Source: a virus. From it: 26,899 bases of DNA. The stretch is from positions 1 to 26,899 of IMG/VR virus record IMGVR_UViG_3300025674_000307; one strand, given 5' to 3'. Below, in pieces: positions 8,291-15,155 of this stretch. Under the pieces are notes generated by a model that was given only the letters and a program-made list of their open reading frames with translations, had not been told where the DNA came from and ran no database searches. Position 1 is the stretch's first letter. The number at the start of each line of letters is the position of its first letter. The translations under genes were made by a program, and so were the position numbers.

Positions 8291-11200
8291 ATGGCAGGTA
8301 TAAAAGATTATTCAACAACTCAAATAAATAATTCAAGTTTAAATGGCATTTCCGTAGCAGAAGGTATGCTACCATCTAATCTAAATAATGCAATTAGAGC
8401 ATTAATGAAAAACACTAGAGAATGGTTTAATGATTCTCAATGGGTAGAATATGGAGATGGTGATGGTGCTTATACAGCAACCTATGCTTCTGCAACTTCA
8501 TTTACTATAGATGGTGTTGATGTAACTCCTATTTATCATGCAGGTAGAAGAATTAAATTAACTGCAACTACTCCTGGCACAATTTATGGAACAATTAGTT
8601 CCTCATCTTTTTCAACCAATACTACTATCAATGTAACTTGGGATTCTGGTTCATTATCTAATGAAGCTATTTCTAATGTTTATATTGGAGCTTTATCTAA
8701 AACAAATTCATCTATTCCTGAAGGAGTAATTGCTACTGCAACTTTAGCAGATGGATCTGTTACTACAATTAAAATTGCTGATAGTGCTGTTACTACTGCA
8801 AAGATTAATGATGCTGCTGTAACTAATGCTAAGTTAGGTGCAGACTCTGTTAATGGTTCTAAGATTGCAGATGATAGTATAGATTCTGAACACTATGTGG
8901 ATGGTTCAATAGACACAGCTCATATTGCAGACTCACAAATTACAACTGCTAAAATTGCAAACTCAAATGTAACTACTGCTAAAATCGCAGATAGTAATAT
9001 TACCACAGCAAAAATAGCTGATAGTAATGTAACTACAGCTAAGATCGCTAATTTAAATGTTACTACTGGAAAGATTGCTGCTGATGCAGTTGATGGAACT
9101 AAAATAGCTGATGACAGCATAAACTCAGAACATTATGTAGATGGATCTATAGACACACAACATATTGCTGATTCTCAAATTACTACAGCTAAAATTGCTG
9201 ATTCAAATGTTACTACAGCAAAGATAGCAGATTCAAATGTTACAACTGCTAAAATTGCAGACAGTAATATTACAACTGCAAAAATTAATAATGATGCAGT
9301 AACTGCTGATAAGATAGCTGATGCAGTTATTGTAACTAATGCAGAAGCATCAGGTCATACTCCAAATGATACAACATTCTTTACAACGTCAGCTTCTGAT
9401 GGAAGATACTTTAGACAAGACTCAAGTGAAACTATTGCTTCAGGAGATACTTGGTCAGGTTCAGATTCTTATATTGCAACAACCGCTGCTATAGATGCTA
9501 GAATAATTGATTTAGTTGATGATGTAGGTGGTTTTGTTGCTATAGCAAACGAAGATTCATTCCCAACTACAAATCCAGATATTAATAACGGTACAGGAAC
9601 TATTGTTTCAATCGCTGATGCAGGTGGAATGACTTATAATACTGGTACTGGAGTTTCCGCAGATGCTCAAACAACTGCTGGTGCTACCGTAACTATTAAT
9701 TCTATACCAGCAGGTATTGGAAGTCCTATTCCTAATGGTTATGGAATGTTAGTAGAAACAACAGCAACTTTAAATACTTATACCTTTCATAGATTAGTTC
9801 CAATTGCAACTGAAGTAACAACTGTTGCTGGTATATCAGGAGATGTAACCAATGTAGCAGGAATTAGTGCTGATGTAACGACTGTTGCTGGAATATCTGC
9901 TGATGTTTCAAGTGTTGCTGCAATAGATACAGATGTAACTGCTGTAGCTGCTATAGATACAAATGTTACAACTGTTGCAAATAATATCTCTGGAGTTAAT
10001 TCTTTTGCAGAACGATATAGAGTTAATACAACCAATCCTACTACTTCATTAGATGAAGGTGATTTATTCTTTAATACAACTGATAATGAATTAAAATTTT
10101 ACAATGGTTCTGTTTGGTCAACTATTCAAGGTGGAATATCAAATGTTGTAGATGACACTACACCTCAACTTGGTGGAAACTTAGATTTAAACTCAAACAA
10201 TATAACAGGTACAGGAAACATTGATAACGTAGGAACTATAACTACAGATGGATTAACTGTAGCTGGTAACGTCAGCATAGATGGTGGCACAATCAAACTA
10301 GATGGTAATTATCCTGTAGGCACAAATAACGTTGCTTTAGGAGATGGTGCGTTAGATGATGCAAGTTTAACAGGTGGTTGTAATGTTGCTATTGGAACAA
10401 GTGCTTTAACTGCTAATACGACAGGTGTAAGAAATACAGCAATGGGTCTAGCATCTTTAAGAGATAACACAACAGGTGGTGATAATACAGCTATAGGTAA
10501 TAGTTCAATTTTAGCTAACACAACAGGTTGCAAAAACACAGCATTAGGTTATGGTTCTTTAAACCAAAACACTACAGCAGATAATAACACAGCAGTTGGT
10601 TATTATTCACTTTTATTAAATACAACAGGTGGATTAAACACAGCAGTAGGTTCAGTTGCATTAGATGCTAATACAACAGGTAGTAGTAACAGTGCATTTG
10701 GATTTTGTGCACTATCATCAAATACAACAGCTAATCAAAATACCGCAGTAGGTACTTATTCAAATTTTAAAAACACCACAGGTTGTCGTAATACATCTAT
10801 AGGACAAATTAGTTTGTGTTCAAATACTACAGGTAATCAAAATGTTGCCGTAGGAACTTTAGCATTAGCCAATAACACCACTGCTTCCAACAACATGGCA
10901 GCAGGTTATAATTCACTTGGTGCTAATACGACAGGTGCTTGTAACGTAGCCGTAGGTACTTGTTCTTTACAAGCCAATACTACAGCTTCCAACAACACAG
11001 CAGTAGGTTATGCTTCACTTTCTGCTAATACGACAGGAAGTCCAAACACCGCATTAGGTTTCTGTTCACTTTATACTAATACGACAGGTGCACATAACGT
11101 AGCAGTAGGTTATGCATCACTTACATATAATACTACAGGTACTGATAATACAGCAATAGGTCAAGCTTCTTTACTTGTTAACACAACAGGTTCTTACAAT

Positions 11201-11830
11201 ACAGCATTAGGTAGAAATGCTGGTAATACAGTGACCACAGGTTCAAACCTTACGACTATAGGTTACAACGCACAACCTTCATCTGCAACAGCTACCAATG
11301 AAGTTACTTTAGGCAATACAAACGTAACCATTGTAAGAAATCAAGGAAGTATATTATTTCCACAATCAGGCAGAGGAATTTATTTAGGTGTAACAACTGC
11401 TACAGCTTCTAACTTATTAGACGATTACGAAGAAGGAACTTGGACACCTTATTATTCAGGTACAACTGGTTCAGATGGTTCATTAGCTTTTACAAGTTCA
11501 GGTAGATACACAAAAGTTGGTAGAATGGTTTTTGCAACAGGTGATATTGTATTAAGTGATAAAGGAAGTCGTACAGGTGTGGTTGTAATAGGTGGCTTAC
11601 CTTTTAATGCAAGTTTAGGTGGAGCAGAAAAAAATTTAGGTCATCTTGTTTTAGGTAATGTTGATTTTGGTACAGGAGTTGTAAGTTTTAATGCAGTAAC
11701 TGTTGGTGGTTATTCAACAGGTTTTTATATTGGAAGAACAATAGATAATGCACCTGATTCAGCATTAAATACAAGCACTATAACTAATACATCTTCATTT
11801 GAAATTAACTTAACTTACACAGTATTATAA
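8291..11830 (+). CDS. Long repeat-rich tail fibre / receptor-binding protein
   Basis: A 1179-residue trimeric-fibre type protein. Residues 1-150 are a virion-attachment region (SLNGISVAEGMLPSNLNNAI, an opening common in marine phage fibres). Residues 157-346 are decapeptide repeats of the form xTTAKIADSN with an 80-residue duplication. Residues 508-567 are six decapeptides of the form DVTTVAGISA. After a small knob (DLFFNTTDNELKFYNGSVW) come sixteen regular 17-residue repeats NTAVGYxSLxxNTTGxx with a degenerate copy at each end (about residues 680-986), resembling the beta-roll heads of trimeric adhesins. Residues about 1044-1179 (DDYEEGTWTPYYSG onward) are a C-terminal domain seen on other marine fibres and probably the receptor-binding tip. 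Several repeats carry cysteines, unusual for an external fibre. Confidence 0.88.
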   Translation: MAGIKDYSTTQINNSSLNGISVAEGMLPSNLNNAIRALMKNTREWFNDSQWVEYGDGDGAYTATYASATSFTIDGVDVTPIYHAGRRIKLTATTPGTIYGTISSSSFSTNTTINVTWDSGSLSNEAISNVYIGALSKTNSSIPEGVIATATLADGSVTTIKIADSAVTTAKINDAAVTNAKLGADSVNGSKIADDSIDSEHYVDGSIDTAHIADSQITTAKIANSNVTTAKIADSNITTAKIADSNVTTAKIANLNVTTGKIAADAVDGTKIADDSINSEHYVDGSIDTQHIADSQITTAKIADSNVTTAKIADSNVTTAKIADSNITTAKINNDAVTADKIADAVIVTNAEASGHTPNDTTFFTTSASDGRYFRQDSSETIASGDTWSGSDSYIATTAAIDARIIDLVDDVGGFVAIANEDSFPTTNPDINNGTGTIVSIADAGGMTYNTGTGVSADAQTTAGATVTINSIPAGIGSPIPNGYGMLVETTATLNTYTFHRLVPIATEVTTVAGISGDVTNVAGISADVTTVAGISADVSSVAAIDTDVTAVAAIDTNVTTVANNISGVNSFAERYRVNTTNPTTSLDEGDLFFNTTDNELKFYNGSVWSTIQGGISNVVDDTTPQLGGNLDLNSNNITGTGNIDNVGTITTDGLTVAGNVSIDGGTIKLDGNYPVGTNNVALGDGALDDASLTGGCNVAIGTSALTANTTGVRNTAMGLASLRDNTTGGDNTAIGNSSILANTTGCKNTALGYGSLNQNTTADNNTAVGYYSLLLNTTGGLNTAVGSVALDANTTGSSNSAFGFCALSSNTTANQNTAVGTYSNFKNTTGCRNTSIGQISLCSNTTGNQNVAVGTLALANNTTASNNMAAGYNSLGANTTGACNVAVGTCSLQANTTASNNTAVGYASLSANTTGSPNTALGFCSLYTNTTGAHNVAVGYASLTYNTTGTDNTAIGQASLLVNTTGSYNTALGRNAGNTVTTGSNLTTIGYNAQPSSATATNEVTLGNTNVTIVRNQGSILFPQSGRGIYLGVTTATASNLLDDYEEGTWTPYYSGTTGSDGSLAFTSSGRYTKVGRMVFATGDIVLSDKGSRTGVVVIGGLPFNASLGGAEKNLGHLVLGNVDFGTGVVSFNAVTVGGYSTGFYIGRTIDNAPDSALNTSTITNTSSFEINLTYTVL
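8759..9330 (+). repeat. Decapeptide (30-bp) repeats xTTAKIADSN within the fibre gene
   Basis: At least nine clear copies of a ten-residue unit (VTTAKIADSN and variants), with two copies of a longer module (SKIADDSIDSEHYVDGSIDT and TKIADDSINSEHYVDGSIDT) placed exactly 240 bases apart. The copies match at protein level but use different synonymous codons. Such repeats form the extended shaft of fibre trimers. Confidence 0.85.
9812..9991 (+). repeat. Six decapeptide repeats DVTTVAGISA in the fibre gene
   Basis: Six consecutive 30-bp units (EVTTVAGISG, DVTNVAGISA, DVTTVAGISA, DVSSVAAIDT, DVTAVAAIDT, NVTTVANNIS). This is a common coiled-coil or shaft repeat of phage tail fibres. The last unit is degenerate. 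Confidence 0.85.
10328..11248 (+). repeat. 51-bp (17-residue) tandem repeats in the fibre gene
   Basis: A degenerate 54-bp first unit (10328-10381) is followed by sixteen units of exactly 51 bp from 10382 and a degenerate last unit at 11198. The consensus is N-T/V-A-V/I/L-G-Y-x-S-L-x-x-N-T-T-G-x-x. No indel breaks the period. The constancy points to a strict turn-by-turn beta-roll. Confidence 0.92.
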
Positions 11831-11852
11831 TTAACAACAATAGGAGAAAACT

Positions 11853-12110
11853 ATGGCAATAACTAAAGAGACACAAATCGGAAAGATTGAAGTGGTCGGA
11901 AAATACAAATCAGTTCAAGTGCGAACAGATACTGTAGTTATGGAAGATGGTGAAGAACTATCCAGAAAGTATCATAGACATGCTTTAACTCCAGATGCAG
12001 ATATTACTAATGAACACTCAGAGGTTCAAGCAGTATGTAATGCGGTCTGGACACAAGATGTCAAAGATGCTTATGCGACTTTCAAAGCTGAGCAAGAAAA
12101 CAATATATAG
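11853..12110 (+). CDS. Small conserved protein after the tail fibre
   Basis: An 85-residue protein preceded by AGGAGAAAACTATG, a strong ribosome site. The pattern MAITKETQIGKIEVVGKYKS and VQVRTDTVVMEDGEELSRKYHRHALTP is one I recognise from small proteins following tail-fibre genes in many marine phages. It has no signal peptide or catalytic motif. Function is unknown; association with the fibre, as chaperone or minor virion protein, is inferred only from position. Confidence 0.7.
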   Translation: MAITKETQIGKIEVVGKYKSVQVRTDTVVMEDGEELSRKYHRHALTPDADITNEHSEVQAVCNAVWTQDVKDAYATFKAEQENNI

Positions 12111-12116
12111 TATTTT

Positions 12117-12989
12117 ATGAATACCTATGTAGTGGAAGGTGGGATAGGTAAGTGTACTGCATTTACAGCTTTAATTCCTAAGCTAAAACAAAAATCCGAA
12201 GTACAAATCTACACACCTTACATTGGGTGCTTTGCAAATAATCCTGATGTGAAATTAGTATTAGAACAATCTTTGCCAATCCAAGACCCAAGAATTATGG
12301 CATCAGATAATATCTATTATTCTGAACCTTATAAATCTAATTTTCAGTTTGGCAAACAACATATCATTGAAAGCTATTGCGAACTTCACAATGTAGAATT
12401 TGATATAAATATGAAACCAAAACTCTACACAGAACATCTAAAGGAAAATGTAGATAAATGGTTAAAAGAAAAAGAAATAAACAAATATATTCTCATTCAA
12501 TTTAGTGGTGGACAATCTCCTATTACTTACAATGGTCAATACAATAACATTAACCCAAACAGAAACTATCAACCATTTCTTGCACAACAAGTAATTAATT
12601 ATTTAAAAGAAGAATATAAAGATGTAACCATTATTGATTGTACCTTACCTAATGAACCAGCATACTTTAATACTATTAAATGTGATTTGCATTGGACAGA
12701 AGTACATGAGTTATTAAAAGATGCAGAAACCTTTGTAAGCATAGACAGTTGCTTAAATCACTTTTCAGCATCAACAGAAAAGCATGGAGTAGTGATTTGG
12801 GGTTCAACTAGATGGACACAATTTGGCTATAGCCATAATACTAATTTACAATTCCACATGAAAGATAAGTGGGAAGATGAGAAATTCATTGATAGCGACC
12901 CTAGAAACAATATGGTAGAACCTAAATTAGTTATTGATGAATTAAAAAAAATTGATAAAAGCAAACCAGTTGCAGTAGCAACAAACTAA
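12117..12989 (+). CDS. GT9-like glycosyltransferase (heptosyltransferase fold)
   Basis: A 290-residue protein with the two signatures of the GT-B family GT9 (ADP-heptose:LPS heptosyltransferase type). The N-terminal glycine loop is GGIGKCTAFTALIPKLK (residues 8-24). The C-terminal sugar-nucleotide region has FVSIDSCLNHFSAS followed by VVIWGSTRWTQFGY (about residues 206-235). In cellular members the fold adds sugars to lipopolysaccharide. The usual D in the GxGD loop is replaced by K, so donor or activity may differ. Set right after the tail fibre, it could glycosylate virion proteins or alter host surface glycans to block superinfection; both are inference. No good Shine-Dalgarno precedes the ATG, six bases after the previous stop. 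Confidence 0.72.
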   Translation: MNTYVVEGGIGKCTAFTALIPKLKQKSEVQIYTPYIGCFANNPDVKLVLEQSLPIQDPRIMASDNIYYSEPYKSNFQFGKQHIIESYCELHNVEFDINMKPKLYTEHLKENVDKWLKEKEINKYILIQFSGGQSPITYNGQYNNINPNRNYQPFLAQQVINYLKEEYKDVTIIDCTLPNEPAYFNTIKCDLHWTEVHELLKDAETFVSIDSCLNHFSASTEKHGVVIWGSTRWTQFGYSHNTNLQFHMKDKWEDEKFIDSDPRNNMVEPKLVIDELKKIDKSKPVAVATN

Positions 12990-12998
12990 GGAGAAACT

Positions 12999-13247
12999 AT
13001 GGAAGAAAATGTAAAAACAGCAGAAGAAATAGCTCAAGATTATAAAGCTATGGGTGATTCAGTAGAATTAATCAATGGTGTTATTGATGGTTCAAAAATG
13101 GCAGATGAATCTGAAGAAGATAAAAAAGATACTGTGAAAAGAAATGTTGAACACTTAGAAATCATGGTAGCTAAAGATTACTGGACTAACGAAGATATGA
13201 CTGCTGTTAATGCTGCTATCTCTGCTGGTAATAATTATACTAATTAA
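12999..13247 (+). CDS. Small acidic conserved phage protein
   Basis: An 82-residue protein with AAGGAGAAACTATG as ribosome site. The pattern TAEEIAQDYKAMGDSVELIN and DTVKRNVEHLEIM, ending in NEDMTAVNAAISAG, matches a family of small acidic helical proteins commonly found in the tail region of marine phages. No function is known to me. Its stop is followed within 28 bases by the promoter of the next unit. Confidence 0.65.
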   Translation: MEENVKTAEEIAQDYKAMGDSVELINGVIDGSKMADESEEDKKDTVKRNVEHLEIMVAKDYWTNEDMTAVNAAISAGNNYTN

Positions 13248-13274
13248 TTCATATAAAAATTTCAAAACCAACTC

Positions 13275-13303
13275 TTGACTTTATTGCGGTGCAACATTAT
13301 ATG
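13275..13303 (+). promoter_or_regulatory. Sigma70-like promoter of the 45-residue gene
   Basis: TTGACT at 13275-13280 and TATATG at 13298-13303 are separated by exactly 17 bases. The -35 box matches the consensus at five of six positions and the -10 at four of six. It lies about 48 bases upstream of an ATG and is the clearest promoter-like pair I found inside the late operon. Confidence 0.6.
13284..13294 (+). promoter_or_regulatory. TTGC-GGT-GCAA operator candidate (PhaR-like)
   Basis: TTGC and GCAA form a perfect dyad with a three-base spacer, located between the -35 and -10 boxes where a repressor would block polymerase. TGC/GCA dyads are, as I recall, the type of site reported for PhaR, the alphaproteobacterial repressor of phasin genes. 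The link to PhaR is inference. Confidence 0.45.
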
Positions 13304-13350
13304 GCAACGCATGATACCTTATAACAACGAAGAAATGGAGTGGTTAAGCT

Positions 13351-13488
13351 ATGTTTGATAACTGGTTAAAAAACTTTGATGTATTGGATTACAAAACAGT
13401 AAAAAATAATTTTGTAGAATACAATCAAAAAGTAAAAAAGTTTTGGACAGACTTCTTTGAAGATGTCTTTTCTGACAAGAAAAAATAA
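13351..13488 (+). CDS. 45-residue phasin-like amphipathic protein
   Basis: A short frame starting ATG with GGAG ten bases upstream. The product begins MFDNWLKNFDVLDYKTVKNN, has a middle EYNQKVKKFWTDFF and ends EDVFSDKKK. Aromatic residues alternate with Lys/Asp/Glu in a way that predicts amphipathic helices able to coat a hydrophobic surface. The N-terminus and length resemble a truncated phasin, the protein that coats polyhydroxyalkanoate granules, but similarity is by eye only. The gene has its own promoter (13275-13303), a dyad in that promoter and its own terminator (13508-13549), unlike its neighbours, which share transcripts. It therefore looks like an independent accessory unit (a moron). 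Confidence 0.6.
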   Translation: MFDNWLKNFDVLDYKTVKNNFVEYNQKVKKFWTDFFEDVFSDKKK

Positions 13489-13507
13489 TTACAACAAATT
13501 AATTCTA

Positions 13508-13549
13508 TACCCTGCTTTATTTACATGATAAAGTGGGGTATTTCTTTAT
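13508..13549 (+). terminator. Intrinsic terminator of the phasin-like unit
   Basis: TACCCTGCTTTAT (13508-13520) pairs with ATAAAGTGGGGTA (13528-13540) over 13 bp including two G-U pairs, with a seven-base loop and a T-rich tail TTTCTTTA. It ends only a few bases before the ATG of the next gene at 13557. Confidence 0.75.
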
Positions 13550-13556
13550 CTACCCT

Positions 13557-13883
13557 ATGGCTAATACTTATAAGAACGCATTTTTTGATTTAACCACAAC
13601 TAGCAAAACTGATGTTTATACTTGTCCTGCTGAAACCACTTCTTTAGTCAGAACGATACAAGTTACTAATCATGCAGGTTCTAATCCTGAATTAGAAGTA
13701 TTTGTTTATGATGCTTCTGCATCTACAGAATACGAAATATCTCATAGTGTTATAACATCTAAAACATATCAAAACATGATTACCCATACTCTTGTTTTAG
13801 AAGCTGGAGATATTTTAAGGATGCAAGCAAATACAGCAAACGCAATCAAAGGTTTTATCAGTACATTAGAAATAGATTTCTAG
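13557..13883 (+). CDS. Small beta-rich virion protein
   Basis: A 108-residue protein. The frame is open from a GTG at 13533, but that codon lies inside the terminator stem, and the ATG at 13557 gives the natural start MANTYKNAFFDLTTTSKTDV. The rest (YTCPAETTSLVRTIQVTNHA, LEVFVYDASASTEYEIS, GDILRMQANTANAIKGFIS) has the strand pattern of small tail or decoration proteins common in marine phages. No Shine-Dalgarno is visible before the ATG. Position ahead of the internal virion genes supports a structural role. Confidence 0.65.
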   Translation: MANTYKNAFFDLTTTSKTDVYTCPAETTSLVRTIQVTNHAGSNPELEVFVYDASASTEYEISHSVITSKTYQNMITHTLVLEAGDILRMQANTANAIKGFISTLEIDF

Positions 13884-13884
13884 T

Positions 13885-14337
13885 ATGATTCAATTGGTAT
13901 TCATTCCAAAAGAAAAAGTCCAAGAGGTTTGGAAAGTCGTAGAGAATGATATTGCTTTAGCTCTTGTACGTTCTAATAGATATGCAGACTCTGACCATAT
14001 GAAACAATGGTGTATGAGTGGCAAACTACAATTATGGATTCTTTGGGATGACCAAGCAGAAAGTCATAATGTAAAATATTACGGAGTAGTGGTTACAGAA
14101 ATATTGCATAGACCACTTCAAAAATGTTTAAATATCCGTATAATGACAGGCAGAAGAAGACATAAATGGCAACATTTAATTAGCATTATTGAAGATTATG
14201 CTGTAAAGAATGGAGTAACTATGATGGAACTTATTGCTAGACCAGGTTGGGAAAGAGTATTGAAACAGTTTGAATATAAAAAAAGCCATGTGCTTTTAGA
14301 AAAACCATTAACAAATAATATAGAGGAGAAACAATAG
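13885..14337 (+). CDS. GNAT-like virion-associated protein
   Basis: A 150-residue protein starting just after the previous stop. The middle and C-terminal half (YYGVVVTEIL, LNIRIMTGRRRHKWQHLISI, EDYAVKNGVTMMELIARPGW, VLKQFEYKKSHVLLEKPL) follow the beta-alpha order of the N-acetyltransferase fold. Related proteins, including T7 gp13-like ones, lie upstream of the internal virion or ejection proteins of podoviruses. The acetyl-CoA loop is not obvious, so it may be a structural derivative of the fold. The ribosome site of the next gene is embedded in its last codons. Confidence 0.65.
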   Translation: MIQLVFIPKEKVQEVWKVVENDIALALVRSNRYADSDHMKQWCMSGKLQLWILWDDQAESHNVKYYGVVVTEILHRPLQKCLNIRIMTGRRRHKWQHLISIIEDYAVKNGVTMMELIARPGWERVLKQFEYKKSHVLLEKPLTNNIEEKQ

Positions 14338-15036
14338 ATGTCATTCGGAGGAGGAGGCGGAGGCGGTACACAAACTACACAAGTAACCCCATACGCACCA
14401 GCACAACCAGCTTTAAATCAGATTATTTCTGAAGCAGGACAATTATACGGACAAGGAGTAGGAGCAGCAGGATATGTTGCACCAACTACTCAAACATTAC
14501 AAGGTTTAGCAGGACAAGAAGTTATGGGTACTGCTGCACAACAACAGTTAGCAGCTACTCTTGGCGGACAATATTTAAATCCATTTTTATCTCCCTTAAT
14601 TCAAAAAACAGGTGCTGATATTTATGGAACAGTTGCTCAACAATTTTCAGGTGCAGGAAGAACTCCTACATCTCCCCTTGCTCAACAACAAGTAGCTAGT
14701 CAAGTTGCACAAGCTGCTTTACCTTTAGCATTTGGTTCTTATGAGCAGGAAAGAGCTAGACAATTAGGTGTTGCACAAACTACTCCTAGTTTAGTTCAAA
14801 CAGGTCAGCAATTAGAACAATTACAAAGACAACAGCAATTAGCACCGTTCCAAGCATTACAACAATATGCAGGAATAGTTTCGCCTATTGCATCTGGTTT
14901 TCCTTTACAAACAGGACAAACTCAAACACAAGCTAATCCATTAACTACAGCAGCAGGTGGTGCTTTGTTAGCATCTTCTCTTGGATTCAATCCTTTAATC
15001 GGTGGTGGTTTAGGATTCTTAGGAGGATTATTATAA
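14338..15036 (+). CDS. Internal/ejection protein, Gln- and Gly-rich
   Basis: A 232-residue protein with GAGGAGAAACAATAGATG upstream. It opens MSFGGGGGGGTQTTQV, continues as a Gln/Ala-rich helical region (QEVMGTAAQQQLAATLGGQY, PLAQQQVASQVAQAALP, QQLEQLQRQQQLAPFQ) and ends in a hydrophobic Gly/Leu-rich tail (GALLASSLGFNPLIGGGLGF). This composition and order are typical of small pilot/ejection proteins of marine short-tailed phages, thought to leave the virion with the DNA and help cross the envelope. The hydrophobic tail could insert into membrane. Confidence 0.68.
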   Translation: MSFGGGGGGGTQTTQVTPYAPAQPALNQIISEAGQLYGQGVGAAGYVAPTTQTLQGLAGQEVMGTAAQQQLAATLGGQYLNPFLSPLIQKTGADIYGTVAQQFSGAGRTPTSPLAQQQVASQVAQAALPLAFGSYEQERARQLGVAQTTPSLVQTGQQLEQLQRQQQLAPFQALQQYAGIVSPIASGFPLQTGQTQTQANPLTTAAGGALLASSLGFNPLIGGGLGFLGGLL

Positions 15037-15146
15037 TGGATAAAATAAATAAAATAATTTTTGATTACAAAACTAAAATTAAGAACAATCCAACTAAACA
15101 TATTATTATTTTATATATATTGTTTTTAATTTCTATTCTTTCATAA
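15036..15146 (+). CDS. 36-residue single-span membrane protein
   Basis: Begins at the ATG fused to the preceding stop (TAATG). The product is MDKINKIIFDYKTKIKNN followed by PTKHIIILYILFLISILS: a short charged N-terminus and one hydrophobic helix reaching the C-terminus. AAGGAG at its stop serves the next gene. Not recognised. It might act as a small membrane partner of the ejection proteins, but that rests only on position. Confidence 0.5.
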   Translation: MDKINKIIFDYKTKIKNNPTKHIIILYILFLISILS

Positions 15147-15155
15147 GGAGTAAAG

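Noticed and set aside
8920-9120. Antisense open frames in the fibre gene (also 9787-10035 and 10309-10539)
   Set aside because: They mirror the codon pattern of the repeats on the other strand, with no ribosome sites and low-complexity products.
10328-11248. CRISPR-like array from the regular 51-bp spacing
   Set aside because: The units are continuous protein-coding repeats in frame with the tail fibre, without conserved direct repeats separated by unique spacers.
13533-13556. Upstream GTG start for the virion protein gene
   Set aside because: The GTG lies inside the terminator stem. The residues added are not like the family, and the ATG at 13557 gives a standard N-terminus.
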